Shown piece by piece: positions 8,173 to 19,843 of a stretch of 64,000 nucleotides of DNA. The position numbers and the translations under genes were made by a program. Within the stretch, counting starts at the first letter, position 1; every line of letters starts with the position of its first letter. Where the stretch lies: positions 62,001-126,000 of the forward strand of contig CANFHF010000002.1 of the NCBI GenBank assembly GCA_947446635.1. The letters run 5' to 3'. This stretch comes from Flavobacteriaceae bacterium (GTDB lineage Bacteria; Bacteroidota; Bacteroidia; Flavobacteriales; Flavobacteriaceae). The notes beneath the pieces are model-generated. The model made no database searches. It worked only from the letters and a program-made list of their open reading frames with translations, and was not told the DNA's origin.

Positions 8173-8670
8173 ATGACTAGAGAAGAAAAATCAATCGCGA
8201 TTGAAGATTTAACTGCACAGTTAGCTGGTACAAATATTATTTATGTATCGGATATTTCTGGACTTAATGCAGAGACTACTTCAAGCTTGAGAAGAGCTTG
8301 TTTTAAAGCAGGTATAAAATTAGAGGTTGTAAAAAACACTTTGCTTGCAAAAGCAATGGAAGCATCGGCTAATGACTATGGCGATTTACCTTCTGTATTG
8401 ACAGGTAATAGCGCTATATTTATTTCAGATATTGCAAATGCACCTGGAAAAATAATTAAAGATTTCCGCAAAAAGAATGCTAAGCCAATTTTAAAAGGGG
8501 CATACATTAATGCAGAAGTTTACATTGGAGACGATCAATTAGATGCTTTGGCAACTATTAAATCGAAAGAAGAACTTATTGGCGAACTTATTGGATTACT
8601 TCAATCACCAGCCCAAAGAGTTATTTCTGCTCTTCAAAACCAATTCGCCAAAATCGAAGAGGTAGCTTAA
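8173..8670 (+). CDS. rplJ: 50S ribosomal protein L10
   Basis: A 165-residue protein starting MTREEKSIAIEDLTAQL. The in-frame upstream ATG at 8125 would overlap the end of rplA and add a non-L10-like extension, so I take 8173. It has the L10 rRNA-binding core (ETTSSLRRACFKAGIKLEVVKNTL) and a C-terminal helix that anchors L7/L12 dimers. It follows rplA by 22 bases. Confidence 0.97.
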   Translation: MTREEKSIAIEDLTAQLAGTNIIYVSDISGLNAETTSSLRRACFKAGIKLEVVKNTLLAKAMEASANDYGDLPSVLTGNSAIFISDIANAPGKIIKDFRKKNAKPILKGAYINAEVYIGDDQLDALATIKSKEELIGELIGLLQSPAQRVISALQNQFAKIEEVA

Positions 8671-8701
8671 TAATTGTTAATTATTAATTATCAATTATTA
8701 A
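8667..8701 (+). other. AT-only stem-loop between rplJ and rplL
   Basis: TTAATAATTG at 8667-8676 pairs with CAATTATTAA at 8692-8701, starting in the rplJ stop region. No T-tract follows and the stem lacks G-C pairs. It might mark processing or stability of the rplL message, but chance is possible in such AT-rich DNA. Confidence 0.3.
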
Positions 8702-8761
8702 TTTAAATTGCGCACAATAAATATAATATAATTTACAAATCATTTTAAAACGATAGAAAAA

Positions 8762-9133
8762 ATGGCAGATTTGAAACAATTCGCAGAACAATTAGTTGGC
8801 TTAACTGTAAAAGAAGTTAACGAATTAGCAACAATATTAAAAGACGAGTATGGTATCGAACCAGCTGCTGCAGCTGTAGTAGTATCTTCTGGTGGCGGCG
8901 AAGGCGCTGCTGAAGAAGCTCAAACTGAATTTACAGTGGTATTGAAAGAAGCTGGTGCTTCTAAATTAGCAGTTGTAAAACTAGTAAAAGAACTTACAGG
9001 TTTAGGTTTGAAAGAAGCTAAAGATGTAGTTGATAGCGCGCCTGCTAATGTAAAAGAAGGTGTTTCTAAAGAAGAAGCTGAAGGGCTTAAAAAATCTTTA
9101 GAAGAAGCTGGAGCTGTAGTTGAACTTAAATAG
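8762..9133 (+). CDS. rplL: 50S ribosomal protein L7/L12
   Basis: A 123-residue protein with the standard N-terminal dimerisation domain ([22 protein letters not shown]). An Ala/Gly/Glu-rich hinge covers about residues 37-55. The C-terminal domain, ending [14 protein letters not shown], recruits translational GTPases. The protein is normally present in four or six copies per ribosome. A hairpin terminator or attenuator follows before rpoB. Confidence 0.98.
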   Translation: MADLKQFAEQLVGLTVKEVNELATILKDEYGIEPAAAAVVVSSGGGEGAAEEAQTEFTVVLKEAGASKLAVVKLVKELTGLGLKEAKDVVDSAPANVKEGVSKEEAEGLKKSLEEAGAVVELK

Positions 9134-9155
9134 TTACACTCGGTTTTGAGAATTC

Positions 9156-9198
9156 GGTTTAGGTCTTGGATACGCATCCAAAGACCTAAACCATTTTT
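9156..9198 (+). terminator. Terminator/attenuator between rplL and rpoB
   Basis: A long, nearly perfect hairpin: GGTTTAGGTCTTGGAT pairs with ATCCAAAGACCTAAACC (one bulged base) around a short loop. Five T residues follow at 9194-9198. It is placed like the rplL-rpoB attenuator known from E. coli, where partial readthrough lowers rpoBC relative to ribosomal protein transcripts. Confidence 0.8.
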
Positions 9199-9391
9199 CG
9201 TATAATAAAATTTTATAATAAATTAGTTTAAAATACGAAAGTGTTTTTAAATCAATACGATGAAAGAAAATCAATAAAAGAGCTCGCTCTTGAATTATTT
9301 TTAAAGAGGTATTGATTAAAAAAGAAAGTATAAATTAAACAGTGTTTTTACACAAAAAAATTACTTTTTTTAATCAAAATTTTGTCCATAG

Positions 9392-12300
9392 ATGATAACA
9401 AATCAGACTGAAAGATTGAATTTTGCCTCTACCAAAAACATCCCTGATTATCCAGATTTTCTTGATGTTCAGGTTAAATCGTTTAAAGATTTTTTCCAAT
9501 TGGAAACCAAATCTGACGAAAGAGGCGACGAAGGACTGTACAACACCTTCATGGAAAATTTCCCAATTACAGATACAAGAAATAATTTTGTATTGGAATT
9601 CCTCGATTACTTTGTGGATCCCCCACGTTACACAATTCAAGAATGTATTGAAAGAGGGCTTACCTATAGTGTGCCCTTAAAAGCAAGGTTAAAATTATAT
9701 TGTACAGATCCAGAGCACGAAGATTTTGAAACTATTGTTCAGGATGTTTATCTTGGAACAATTCCTTATATGACTCCGAGTGGTACTTTTGTTATCAATG
9801 GCGCTGAACGTGTTGTTGTTTCCCAATTGCACCGTTCTCCAGGGGTTTTCTTTGGACAATCTTTCCATGCCAACGGAACAAAATTATATTCTGCTAGAGT
9901 AATTCCTTTTAAAGGCTCTTGGATAGAATTTTCAACCGATATCAATAGTGTAATGTACGCTTATATCGATAGAAAGAAAAAATTACCTGTAACTACTCTT
10001 TTTAGAGCCATAGGATTTCAAAGTGATAAAGATATCCTAGAAATTTTTGACCTAGCCGAGGAAATTAAGGTTTCTAAAACAGGACTTAAAAAATATATTG
10101 GCAGAAAATTAGCGGCTCGTGTTTTAAACACTTGGCATGAAGATTTCGTAGATGAAGATACTGGCGAAGTTGTTTCTATTGAACGTAACGAAATAATCCT
10201 TGATAGAGATACTGTTATCGACAAAGATAATGTTGAAGAAATCATCGATGCTAACGTTAAGTCTATTTTGTTGCACAAGGAAGATAATAATGCAGTTGAT
10301 TATTCTATCATACACAACACGCTACAAAAGGATCCAACTAATTCTGAAAAAGAAGCTGTTGAGCACATCTACAGACAATTGCGTAACGCGGAACCGCCTG
10401 ATGAAGAAACAGCTCGTGGTATTATAGATAAATTGTTTTTCTCTGATCAACGTTACAACTTAGGTGAAGTAGGTCGCTATAGAATAAATAAAAAACTGGG
10501 TCTTGATACTCCAATGGAAAAGCAAGTGCTTACCAAAGAAGATATTATCACCATAGTGAAATATTTGATTGAATTAATCAATGCGAAAGCAGATATTGAT
10601 GATATTGATCACTTGTCAAATCGTCGTGTTAGAACAGTTGGAGAACAATTGTCGCAACAATTTGGTGTAGGTTTGGCTCGTATGGCTAGAACTATTCGCG
10701 AGAGAATGAACGTTAGAGATAACGAGGTGTTTACACCTATTGATTTGATTAATGCCAAAACATTATCATCAGTTATCAACTCTTTCTTTGGTACCAACCA
10801 GTTGTCTCAATTTATGGACCAAACGAATCCATTAGCCGAGATTACGCACAAAAGAAGATTATCTGCACTTGGACCAGGTGGACTTTCGAGAGAAAGAGCT
10901 GGATTTGAGGTTCGTGATGTTCACTATACGCACTACGGACGTTTATGTCCAATTGAAACTCCTGAGGGGCCAAACATTGGTTTGATTTCTTCTCTTGGTG
11001 TTTATGCTAAAGTAAACGGAATGGGTTTCATCGAAACACCTTATCGTAAAGTTTTTAAAGGAGTTGTAGATTTAGTTTCCACTCCTGTATATTTAAGTGC
11101 TGAGGAAGAGGAAGGAATGATGATTTCTCAAGCAAACATTGAAATGGATGCTACTGGAAAAATTCTTGCTAACAACGTAATTGCGCGTCAAGAAGGAGAT
11201 TTTCCAGTAATAAGTCCTTCAAAAGTGGATTATGCAGATGTTGCTCCTAACCAAATTGCTTCGATTTCTGCTTCATTGATTCCTTTCTTGGAACATGATG
11301 ATGCGAATAGAGCCTTGATGGGATCTAACATGATGCGTCAGGCTGTACCATTGTTGCGTCCTGAAGCACCAATTGTTGGAACAGGGTTAGAGCGTCAAGT
11401 AGCTTCAGATTCCAGAGTATTGATAAATGCTGAAGGGCCAGGAGTTGTAGAATATGTAGATGCTAACATCATCACCATCAAATACGATCGTTCTGAAGAA
11501 GAAAGAATGGTAAGTTTTGAAGAAGATGAGAAAACATACAATCTAATTAAATTTAGAAAAACCAATCAAAGTACCAGTATCAACTTGAAACCGATCGTAA
11601 GAAAGGGAGATAGAGTGGCTCTTGGACAAGTATTATCTGAAGGATATGCTACCCAAAATGGGGAATTGGCTTTAGGTCGTAACCTAAAAGTGGCTTTTAT
11701 GCCATGGAAAGGGTACAACTTCGAGGATGCGATTGTGATTTCTGAAAAAGTGGTTCGTGACGATATTTTTACCTCTATTCACGTGGATGATTATTCATTG
11801 GAAGTGAGAGATACTAAATTAGGTAACGAAGAATTAACGAATGATATTCCAAACGTTTCTGAAGAAGCTACTAAAGATTTAGATGAAAATGGTATGATTA
11901 GAATTGGAGCCGAGGTTAAACCGGGCGACATTCTTATCGGAAAAATAACACCAAAAGGAGAATCAGATCCTACTCCAGAAGAGAAATTGCTTCGTGCGAT
12001 CTTTGGAGATAAAGCAGGAGATGTGAAAGACGCTTCATTAAAAGCGTCTCCGTCTTTACACGGTGTCGTTTTAGACAAAAAATTGTTCGCAAGAGCAGTA
12101 AAAGATAAACGCAAGCGTACCCAAGATAAGGATGCTTTGGCCGCTTTAGAAATTGAATTCGAAACTAAATTTGTGGAATTGAAAGACAAATTAGTAGACA
12201 AATTATTTTTAATCGTTAATGGAAAAACATCTCAAGGTGTAATGAATGATTTGGGTGAAGAAGTATTGCCAAAAGGGAAGAAATACACTCAAAAAATGCT

Positions 12301-13204
12301 TCATGCTGTCGAAGATTTTGCTCATTTAACCAAAGGACAATGGGTCGCTGATGATACAACTAATTCAATGGTGAATGATTTAATTCATAACTATAAAATT
12401 AAGTTGAACGATTTACAAGGTGCATTGCGTAGAGAGAAATTCACAATAACTGTTGGTGATGAATTGCCAGCAGGGATTTTGAAATTAGCCAAAGTATATG
12501 TGGCCAAAAAACGTAAGCTGAAAGTTGGGGATAAAATGGCGGGACGTCACGGTAACAAAGGTATTGTTGCTCGTATTGTTCGTCATGAAGACATGCCTTT
12601 CTTGGAAGACGGAACACCTGTTGATATCGTGTTGAACCCATTGGGTGTACCTTCCCGTATGAACATTGGTCAAATTTATGAAACGGTATTAGGTTGGGCT
12701 GGAATGAATTTGGGCAGAAAATTTGCTACTCCAATTTTTGATGGTGCTACTTTAGATCAAATCAATGAATTGACTGACGAAGCTGGAATACCACGTTTTG
12801 GACATACTTATCTATACGATGGAGGAACCGGAGAACGTTTCCATCAAGCAGCAACCGTTGGAGTAATTTATATGTTGAAACTTGGGCACATGGTTGATGA
12901 TAAGATGCACGCACGTTCAATAGGACCATACTCATTAATTACACAACAACCATTGGGTGGTAAAGCTCAATTTGGAGGTCAGCGTTTTGGAGAGATGGAG
13001 GTTTGGGCATTGGAAGCTTATGGAGCATCAAGTACACTTCGTGAAATATTGACTGTAAAATCGGATGACGTTATTGGTAGAGCTAAAACTTACGAAGCTA
13101 TCGTTAAGGGAGAGTCTATGCCAGAACCAGGATTGCCAGAATCATTCAATGTATTGATGCATGAATTGAAAGGTCTTGGACTTGATATTCGTTTAGAAGA
13201 ATAA
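9392..13204 (+). CDS. rpoB: DNA-directed RNA polymerase subunit beta
   Basis: A 1270-residue beta subunit covering all conserved regions. Recognisable stretches are the rifampicin-pocket region ([30 protein letters not shown]), [17 protein letters not shown], the [12 protein letters not shown] motif, [12 protein letters not shown] near the active site, and [13 protein letters not shown]. Together with rpoC it forms the catalytic core of RNA polymerase. About 190 bases of leader lie between the upstream hairpin and the ATG. Confidence 0.99.
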   Translation: MITNQTERLNFASTKNIPDYPDFLDVQVKSFKDFFQLETKSDERGDEGLYNTFMENFPITDTRNNFVLEFLDYFVDPPRYTIQECIERGLTYSVPLKARLKLYCTDPEHEDFETIVQDVYLGTIPYMTPSGTFVINGAERVVVSQLHRSPGVFFGQSFHANGTKLYSARVIPFKGSWIEFSTDINSVMYAYIDRKKKLPVTTLFRAIGFQSDKDILEIFDLAEEIKVSKTGLKKYIGRKLAARVLNTWHEDFVDEDTGEVVSIERNEIILDRDTVIDKDNVEEIIDANVKSILLHKEDNNAVDYSIIHNTLQKDPTNSEKEAVEHIYRQLRNAEPPDEETARGIIDKLFFSDQRYNLGEVGRYRINKKLGLDTPMEKQVLTKEDIITIVKYLIELINAKADIDDIDHLSNRRVRTVGEQLSQQFGVGLARMARTIRERMNVRDNEVFTPIDLINAKTLSSVINSFFGTNQLSQFMDQTNPLAEITHKRRLSALGPGGLSRERAGFEVRDVHYTHYGRLCPIETPEGPNIGLISSLGVYAKVNGMGFIETPYRKVFKGVVDLVSTPVYLSAEEEEGMMISQANIEMDATGKILANNVIARQEGDFPVISPSKVDYADVAPNQIASISASLIPFLEHDDANRALMGSNMMRQAVPLLRPEAPIVGTGLERQVASDSRVLINAEGPGVVEYVDANIITIKYDRSEEERMVSFEEDEKTYNLIKFRKTNQSTSINLKPIVRKGDRVALGQVLSEGYATQNGELALGRNLKVAFMPWKGYNFEDAIVISEKVVRDDIFTSIHVDDYSLEVRDTKLGNEELTNDIPNVSEEATKDLDENGMIRIGAEVKPGDILIGKITPKGESDPTPEEKLLRAIFGDKAGDVKDASLKASPSLHGVVLDKKLFARAVKDKRKRTQDKDALAALEIEFETKFVELKDKLVDKLFLIVNGKTSQGVMNDLGEEVLPKGKKYTQKMLHAVEDFAHLTKGQWVADDTTNSMVNDLIHNYKIKLNDLQGALRREKFTITVGDELPAGILKLAKVYVAKKRKLKVGDKMAGRHGNKGIVARIVRHEDMPFLEDGTPVDIVLNPLGVPSRMNIGQIYETVLGWAGMNLGRKFATPIFDGATLDQINELTDEAGIPRFGHTYLYDGGTGERFHQAATVGVIYMLKLGHMVDDKMHARSIGPYSLITQQPLGGKAQFGGQRFGEMEVWALEAYGASSTLREILTVKSDDVIGRAKTYEAIVKGESMPEPGLPESFNVLMHELKGLGLDIRLEE

Positions 13205-13213
13205 ATAAATTTC

Positions 13214-13247
13214 AGTAATCAGTTCCTTTTTTTCGGGACTGATTACT
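13214..13247 (+). other. Stem-loop after rpoB
   Basis: AGTAATCAGTTCC pairs with GGGACTGATTACT (one G-T wobble) around a short T-rich loop. No long T-run follows. It lies in an unusually long 255-base rpoB-rpoC spacer and could be a weak terminator or a processing site. Confidence 0.5.
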
Positions 13248-13459
13248 CATTTATATGAGTTTTTAGGATTTAGACCCGTAACCCGTTCCGATTTTTTATA
13301 TAGACTATATAATTAGCACTTCAAAATTTTAGTTGAAGTTTAGAGAAGTAATCCGAGGTAGTAGCTTAATGGTATAATTTTTTTGGAGCAATTCGCTTAA
13401 AAATTAAATCATAAATCTAAAATCAATTTTTAATTGCAAATAAATCAATAGTAAAAACT

Positions 13460-16400
13460 ATGATGAATACTAGAAATAATAAAGATAAGAATCCTGTAAA
13501 AAGATTCAACAAAATTTCGATAGGACTAGCGTCTCCTGAATCTATCTTGAAAGAATCAAGAGGTGAAGTTTTAAAACCAGAAACTATCAATTACAGAACC
13601 CACAAGCCAGAACGTGATGGCCTTTTCTGCGAACGTATCTTCGGACCAGTAAAAGATTTTGAATGTGCTTGTGGTAAATATAAAAGAATTCGTTACAAAG
13701 GTATTATATGTGACCGTTGTGGCGTGGAAGTTACTGAGAAAAAAGTACGTAGAGACAGAGTAGGACACATCAACCTTGTTGTGCCAATTGCTCATATTTG
13801 GTATTTCCGTTCTCTTCCAAACAAAATTGGTTACATACTAGGTTTGCCGTCTAAGAAATTAGATATGATTATCTACTATGAAAGATATGTGGTAATCCAA
13901 GCTGGGATTGCACAAACTCCAGAAGGGGAACCAGTACAAAGATTAGACTTCTTAACGGAAGAAGAGTATTTGAATATATTGGAAACTCTTCCTGCGGATA
14001 ATCAATATTTAGACGATTTTGATCCAAATAAATTTGTTGCCAAAATGGGAGCAGAATGTATTATGGACTTGTTGGCTCGTATCGATTTGGATGCACTTTC
14101 TTACGAATTGCGTCACTCTGCGAACAACGAAACGTCTAAACAACGTAAAACGGAAGCCTTAAAAAGATTACAAGTTGTGGAATCTTTCCGTGAATCTAAC
14201 TTGAATCGTGAGAATCGTCCAGAATGGATGATTATGAAAGTGGTACCAGTTATTCCACCAGAATTGCGTCCTTTAGTGCCGCTTGATGGAGGTCGTTTCG
14301 CAACTTCAGATTTAAATGATTTATACCGTCGTGTAATTATACGTAACAACCGTTTGAAAAGATTAATGGAGATTAAAGCTCCAGAAGTTATCTTAAGAAA
14401 CGAAAAACGTATGTTGCAAGAATCGGTAGATTCACTTTTTGATAATACAAGAAAAGCATCTGCAGTAAAAACAGAATCAAACAGACCATTGAAATCACTT
14501 TCGGATTCCCTTAAAGGAAAACAAGGTCGTTTCCGTCAAAACTTACTTGGAAAACGTGTGGATTATTCTGCTCGTTCGGTAATTGTTGTTGGACCTGAAT
14601 TGAAATTGTTCGAATGTGGTATCCCAAAAGATATGGCAGCTGAATTATACAAACCTTTCGTTATCCGTAAATTGATAGAAAGAGGAATTGTAAAAACTGT
14701 AAAATCAGCTAAGAAAATAATTGACAAAAAAGAGCCTGTAGTTTGGGACATCCTTGAAAATGTAATTAAAGGGCACCCAATCTTACTGAATCGTGCTCCT
14801 ACTTTGCACAGATTAGGTATTCAAGCATTCCAACCAAAATTAATTGAAGGAAAAGCAATCCAATTGCACCCTTTAGTTTGTACTGCATTTAATGCGGATT
14901 TTGATGGGGATCAAATGGCAGTTCACTTGCCGCTAGGACCAGAGGCTATTTTGGAAGCTCAATTATTAATGTTGGCTTCTCATAATATCTTGAATCCTGC
15001 CAATGGTGCGCCAATCACGGTGCCTTCTCAAGACATGGTTTTGGGTCTATATTATATGACCAAAGAACGTTTGTCTACTCTAGAACATAAAATCTTAGGA
15101 GAAGGCTTAACTTTTTATTCTGCAGAGGAAACTAATATTGCATTGAACGAAGGTCGTTTAGAATTGAATGCTCGAGTAAAAATTCGTGCCAAAGATTTTA
15201 ACGAAGCGGGGGAATTGGTGTATCAAATTATCCAAACCACTGCCGGTCGTGTATTGTTTAACGAAGTAGTGCCGGAAGCAGCTGGATATATTAATGATGT
15301 ATTGACCAAGAAAAACCTTAGGGATATTATCGGACACGTTTTAAGCGTGACCAATGTACCTACAACGGCTGCCTTTTTGGACAATATGAAAGATATGGGA
15401 TACAAATTTGCCTTCAAAGGTGGATTGTCATTCTCATTGGGAGATATTAGAATCCCGGATGAAAAACCAAAATTAATTGCAGATGCTAGAGAGCAAGTAG
15501 AAGCTATTTCTGCAAATTATAATATGGGTCTTATTACCAATAATGAACGTTACAACCAAGTTATTGATGTATGGACTTCAACAAATGCACAGCTTACAGA
15601 AACAGCAATGAAAAACATTAGAGAAGACCAGCAAGGTTTCAACTCGGTGTATATGATGCTTGATTCTGGAGCAAGGGGTTCCAAAGAACAAATTCGTCAG
15701 TTAACTGGTATGCGTGGTTTGATGGCTAAGCCAAAAAAATCTACAGCGGGTGGTGGTGAAATTATTGAAAACCCGATTCTTTCTAACTTTAAAGAAGGTC
15801 TTTCTATTCTAGAGTATTTTATCTCTACTCACGGTGCGCGTAAAGGTCTTGCGGATACGGCTTTGAAAACGGCCGATGCGGGTTACTTGACAAGAAGATT
15901 GCATGACGTTTCTCAAGATGTAATTGTGAACACGGTAGATTGTGGTACTTTAAGAGGTGTTGAAGTTTCAGCATTGAAAAAGAACGAAGAAATCGTGGAA
16001 ACATTAGGGGAGAGAATATTAGGAAGGGTAGCATTGCAAGATGTTATCAATCCTTTGACAAATGAAATTATAATCGAAGCAGGTGCTCAAATTACCGAAG
16101 CATACATGAAATTAATTGAGGCTTCTCCAATTGAAAAATTAGAGGTTCGTTCTCCATTGACTTGTGAAGCTACAAAAGGTATTTGTGCTAAATGTTACGG
16201 TAGAAACTTGGCGACAGGAAAAATGACCCAAAAAGGAGAAGCGGTTGGTGTAATTGCCGCTCAATCTATTGGAGAGCCAGGAACACAGTTGACCTTGCGT
16301 ACCTTCCACGTAGGGGGTGTTGCGGGGGGTATTTCTGAAGAGTCTAGTATTGTTACAAGATTTGGCGGTAAATTAGAAATTGAAGATTTAAAAACAGTTA

Positions 16401-17767
16401 AAGGGGAAGACAGCGACGGTAATGCAGTTGATATTGTAGTTTCTCGTTCATCTGAATTGAAATTAGTGGATGTTAAAACAGGGATTTTATTAAGCACAAA
16501 CAACATTCCTTACGGTTCAAGTATCTTTGTTAAAGATGGTGCATCAGTAACTAAAGGAACTACAATTTGTAAATGGGATCCATATAATGGAGTTATTGTT
16601 TCGGAATTCACGGGTAAAATTGCTTACGAAGATTTAGAGCAAGGTCAATCATTCATGGTTGAAATTGATGAGCAAACTGGCTTCCAAGAAAAAGTAATTT
16701 CAGAGTCAAGATCTAAAAAATTAATCCCGACTTTATTGGTTTACGGAAAAGATGGTGAATTGATTCGTTCTTACAACTTACCAGTTGGAGCTCACTTGAT
16801 GGTTGAAAATGGTGAGAAAATTAAAGCAGGTAAAGTATTGGTAAAAATACCACGTCGTTCTTCTAAATCAGGAGATATCACAGGAGGTTTGCCAAGAATT
16901 ACGGAGTTGCTTGAGGCTCGTAATCCTTCTAATCCAGCAGTTGTTTCTGAAATTGACGGTGTTGTTTCCTTTGGGAAAATCAAAAGAGGAAACCGTGAGA
17001 TCATTATCGAATCTAAATTTGGAGAGGTTAAGAAATATTTAGTTAAACTTTCTAGCCAAATTCTAGTACAAGAAAATGACTTTGTAAGAGCAGGTGTGCC
17101 GTTGTCGGATGGTGCAATAACTCCGGAAGATATCTTAAGAATTCAAGGTCCAGCTGCAGTTCAACAGTATTTGGTAAACGAAATTCAAGAAGTTTACCGT
17201 TTACAAGGGGTGAAAATAAATGATAAACATTTTGAAGTAGTAATACGTCAAATGATGCGTAAAGTAAGAGTTCAAGATCCTGGAGATACTTTGTTCCTGG
17301 AAGAACAATTGATTCATACCAAAGATTTTATCGTTGAAAATGATAAATTATACGGAATGAAAGTGGTTGAAGACGCTGGCGATTCAAGTAACTTAAAACC
17401 AGGACAGATTATTTCTCCTCGTGAATTGCGTGATGAAAATTCACTATTGAAACGTACCGACAGTAATCTTGTTGTAGCTCGTGATGTGATTACAGCAACG
17501 GCAACTCCTATTTTACAAGGTATCACGAGAGCATCTCTTCAAACGAAATCGTTCATCTCGGCTGCATCATTTCAAGAAACCACTAAAGTATTGAATGAAG
17601 CTGCTGTGGCAGGTAAAATTGATTACTTGGAAGGGTTGAAAGAAAATGTAATTGTAGGTCATAGAATTCCTGCCGGAACCGGTATGAGGGAATATGATGA
17701 TACGATTGTAGGTTCGAATGAAGATTACAACGAAATGATGGCTAATAAAGAGGAATATATTTATTAA
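13460..17767 (+). CDS. rpoC: DNA-directed RNA polymerase subunit beta'
   Basis: A 1435-residue beta' subunit. The N-terminal zinc-binding cysteines ([14 protein letters not shown]) and the magnesium-binding NADFDGDQ motif at about residues 478-485 are present. So are the trigger-loop region ([12 protein letters not shown] is nearby), a second zinc site ([14 protein letters not shown]), and the [21 protein letters not shown] segment. An ATG one codon downstream could also serve as the start. DUF3467 follows after only 3 bases. Confidence 0.99.
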   Translation: MMNTRNNKDKNPVKRFNKISIGLASPESILKESRGEVLKPETINYRTHKPERDGLFCERIFGPVKDFECACGKYKRIRYKGIICDRCGVEVTEKKVRRDRVGHINLVVPIAHIWYFRSLPNKIGYILGLPSKKLDMIIYYERYVVIQAGIAQTPEGEPVQRLDFLTEEEYLNILETLPADNQYLDDFDPNKFVAKMGAECIMDLLARIDLDALSYELRHSANNETSKQRKTEALKRLQVVESFRESNLNRENRPEWMIMKVVPVIPPELRPLVPLDGGRFATSDLNDLYRRVIIRNNRLKRLMEIKAPEVILRNEKRMLQESVDSLFDNTRKASAVKTESNRPLKSLSDSLKGKQGRFRQNLLGKRVDYSARSVIVVGPELKLFECGIPKDMAAELYKPFVIRKLIERGIVKTVKSAKKIIDKKEPVVWDILENVIKGHPILLNRAPTLHRLGIQAFQPKLIEGKAIQLHPLVCTAFNADFDGDQMAVHLPLGPEAILEAQLLMLASHNILNPANGAPITVPSQDMVLGLYYMTKERLSTLEHKILGEGLTFYSAEETNIALNEGRLELNARVKIRAKDFNEAGELVYQIIQTTAGRVLFNEVVPEAAGYINDVLTKKNLRDIIGHVLSVTNVPTTAAFLDNMKDMGYKFAFKGGLSFSLGDIRIPDEKPKLIADAREQVEAISANYNMGLITNNERYNQVIDVWTSTNAQLTETAMKNIREDQQGFNSVYMMLDSGARGSKEQIRQLTGMRGLMAKPKKSTAGGGEIIENPILSNFKEGLSILEYFISTHGARKGLADTALKTADAGYLTRRLHDVSQDVIVNTVDCGTLRGVEVSALKKNEEIVETLGERILGRVALQDVINPLTNEIIIEAGAQITEAYMKLIEASPIEKLEVRSPLTCEATKGICAKCYGRNLATGKMTQKGEAVGVIAAQSIGEPGTQLTLRTFHVGGVAGGISEESSIVTRFGGKLEIEDLKTVKGEDSDGNAVDIVVSRSSELKLVDVKTGILLSTNNIPYGSSIFVKDGASVTKGTTICKWDPYNGVIVSEFTGKIAYEDLEQGQSFMVEIDEQTGFQEKVISESRSKKLIPTLLVYGKDGELIRSYNLPVGAHLMVENGEKIKAGKVLVKIPRRSSKSGDITGGLPRITELLEARNPSNPAVVSEIDGVVSFGKIKRGNREIIIESKFGEVKKYLVKLSSQILVQENDFVRAGVPLSDGAITPEDILRIQGPAAVQQYLVNEIQEVYRLQGVKINDKHFEVVIRQMMRKVRVQDPGDTLFLEEQLIHTKDFIVENDKLYGMKVVEDAGDSSNLKPGQIISPRELRDENSLLKRTDSNLVVARDVITATATPILQGITRASLQTKSFISAASFQETTKVLNEAAVAGKIDYLEGLKENVIVGHRIPAGTGMREYDDTIVGSNEDYNEMMANKEEYIY

Positions 17768-17770
17768 GAT

Positions 17771-18082
17771 ATGAATAATTCAAACCAACAACAAGGACAG
17801 ATCGACATTGAGTTGGACGAAAAAACGGCAGAAGGGGTTTATTCCAATTTAGCCATAATTAATCATTCGTCTTCCGAATTTGTTTTGGACTTTGTCTGTA
17901 TGATGCCTGGTATTCCAAAGGCTAAAGTGAAATCAAGAATTGTCTTGACACCACAACATGCAAAAAGATTATTGAAAGCCATTGGAGAAAATATTCATCG
18001 TTTTGAAGTCGCCCACGGCGAAATAAAAGACGTAGAACAACCTCCAATACCGATAAATTTTGGTCCTGCGGGACAGGCATAA
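17771..18082 (+). CDS. DUF3467 domain protein
   Basis: The 103-residue acidic soluble protein starts MNNSNQQQGQIDIELDEKTAEGVYSN. It matches the DUF3467 pattern, a small domain common in Bacteroidota with the hallmark YSNLAIINHSSSEFVLDF and a LTPQHAKRLLKAI helix. Function is unknown to me. It starts 3 bases after rpoC and ends at a terminator, so it is the last gene of the rpoBC transcript, which suggests a link to transcription or translation. Confidence 0.85.
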   Translation: MNNSNQQQGQIDIELDEKTAEGVYSNLAIINHSSSEFVLDFVCMMPGIPKAKVKSRIVLTPQHAKRLLKAIGENIHRFEVAHGEIKDVEQPPIPINFGPAGQA

Positions 18083-18086
18083 TTTT

Positions 18087-18118
18087 AAAAAAAGCTCCAT
18101 TTATGGAGCTTTTTTTTT
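18087..18118. terminator. Bidirectional terminator between the rpoBC unit and prfC
   Basis: AGCTCCAT and ATGGAGCT form a perfect hairpin. It is flanked by seven A on the left (18087-18093) and eight T on the right, so it can end the plus-strand DUF3467 transcript and the minus-strand prfC transcript. Confidence 0.88.
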
Positions 18119-18162
18119 AAATATTCAATTTGTTGGTTTTTTATTATACCCAAAAGACTTTC

Positions 18163-19752
18163 TTATTCAAATTCTGAAGTAAAAAATAACTTCACATTGG
18201 GAAATTTATTTTGAGTCATTTGGATAGTGAAATCCGAATCAGCGAGGAATACTAACTGATTGTATTTGTCATGTGCCAAGAATTTCTGTTTAATTCTTCG
18301 AAACTCTTTAAATTCTTCGCTTTTTGGATCATTCGGTTTTACCCAACACGCCTTGTGAACTGGGAAGTTTTCATAGGTACATTTGGCCCCATATTCATGT
18401 TCCAATCGGTATTGTATCACTTCATATTGAAGGGCTCCAACAGTGCCTATTATTTTTCTGTTATTCATCTCTAGGGTAAACAGTTGTGCAACACCCTCAT
18501 CCATCAACTGGTCAATCCCTTTATCAAGCTGTTTGGCTTTCATAGGGTCAGCGTTGTTAATATACCTGAAATGTTCTGGTGAGAAACTCGGAATTCCTTT
18601 GAAACTCATTATTTCTCCTTCAGTTAAAGCATCTCCAATTTTGAAATTACCAGTATCGTGCAATCCTACAATGTCGCCAGGATAGGAGATGTCAACGATT
18701 TCTTTTTTTTCAGCAAAAAAGGCATTCGGGCTGGAGAATTTTAAATTCTTTTTTTGACGAACGTGGTAATAGGGTTTGTTTCTTTCGAAAGTTCCGGAAA
18801 CAATTTTGATAAAAGCCAAACGGTCACGATGTTTAGGATCCATATTGGCATGAATTTTAAAAACAAAACCGCTCATTTTTTCTTCTTTCGGATCAACTAA
18901 TCTAGTTTCGGAATCTTTAGGTCTTGGCGATGGCGCTATTTCGACAAAACAATCTAAGAGTTCACGAACTCCAAAATTATTCAATGCCGATCCAAAAAAA
19001 ACGGGTTGTAGTTTTCCGTCTAAATAATCTTGGCGATCAAATTTTGGATAGACTTCATCAATTAACTCTAATTCTTCTCGAAGTTTATCGGCAGGTTTCT
19101 GACCAATTATTTTTTCTAGTTCTGGGTTTTTGACATCCGAAAAAGCAATGGTTTCTTCAATATTCTTACGGCTATCGCCACTAAACATATTGATATTTTT
19201 CTCCCACAAATTATATATTCCCTTAAAATCATAGCCCATTCCTATAGGGAAGCTAAGTGGTGTAACGGTCAGGCCTAGTTTTTGCTCCACTTCATCCATC
19301 AAGTCAAAAGCATCCTTTCCTTCGCGATCTAGTTTGTTGATAAAAACAATTATTGGGATTTTACGTAACCTACATACGGCTACTAATTTTTCTGTTTGTT
19401 CTTCGACTCCTTTAGCAACATCAATAACAACAATCACGCTGTCAACGGCAGTCAATGTTCTAAACGTATCCTCTGCAAAATCCTTGTGGCCTGGTGTGTC
19501 GAGAATATTTATTTTTTTATCTTGATAATTAAAAGCCAAAACAGAGGTAGAAACCGAAATTCCTCTCTGGCGTTCGATTTCCATAAAGTCACTTGTGGCT
19601 CCTTTTTTGATTTTGTTGTTTTTTACCGCTCCAGCTTCTTGAATGGCACCTCCAAAAAGAAGTAACTTCTCAGTAAGTGTTGTTTTTCCGGCATCGGGAT
19701 GCGAGATAATCCCAAAAGTTCTTCTTCTCTGTATTTCTTCTAAAAAGCCCAT
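18163..19752 (-). CDS. prfC: Peptide chain release factor 3 (RF3)
   Basis: The protein is about 529 residues from the preferred start MGFLEEIQRRRTFGIISH. A TTG seven codons upstream is unlikely because it lies in the putative -7 box. GTPase motifs are clear: HPDAGKTT, the switch region with RQRGISVSTS, DTPGHKDF and NKLDRE. RF3 recycles RF1/RF2 after peptide release. The downstream EF-G-like domain 2 and the RF3-specific C-terminus are present. The gene is convergent with the rpoBC unit. Confidence 0.96.
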   Translation of the reverse strand: MGFLEEIQRRRTFGIISHPDAGKTTLTEKLLLFGGAIQEAGAVKNNKIKKGATSDFMEIERQRGISVSTSVLAFNYQDKKINILDTPGHKDFAEDTFRTLTAVDSVIVVIDVAKGVEEQTEKLVAVCRLRKIPIIVFINKLDREGKDAFDLMDEVEQKLGLTVTPLSFPIGMGYDFKGIYNLWEKNINMFSGDSRKNIEETIAFSDVKNPELEKIIGQKPADKLREELELIDEVYPKFDRQDYLDGKLQPVFFGSALNNFGVRELLDCFVEIAPSPRPKDSETRLVDPKEEKMSGFVFKIHANMDPKHRDRLAFIKIVSGTFERNKPYYHVRQKKNLKFSSPNAFFAEKKEIVDISYPGDIVGLHDTGNFKIGDALTEGEIMSFKGIPSFSPEHFRYINNADPMKAKQLDKGIDQLMDEGVAQLFTLEMNNRKIIGTVGALQYEVIQYRLEHEYGAKCTYENFPVHKACWVKPNDPKSEEFKEFRRIKQKFLAHDKYNQLVFLADSDFTIQMTQNKFPNVKLFFTSEFE

Positions 19753-19770
19753 ATTTATATAAATAGTTTG

Positions 19771-19778
19771 CAAAAGTA
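19771..19778 (-). promoter_or_regulatory. Putative -7 promoter box of prfC
   Basis: The minus strand reads TACTTTTG, matching TAnnTTTG. It overlaps the TTG at 19773, which argues against that TTG as a start codon. It would give a leader of about a dozen bases before the ATG at 19752. Confidence 0.5.
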
Positions 19779-19843
19779 CTATTTATAATTGCCAATTAAA
19801 AAATTGTATACCCCTAAATATAACTCCATCTTTTGGTTAAAAA

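Noticed and set aside
13355..13400. tRNA-like D-arm string (GTAGCTTAATGGTATAA) upstream of rpoC
   Set aside because: No anticodon stem, T-loop or acceptor pairing can be built around it.
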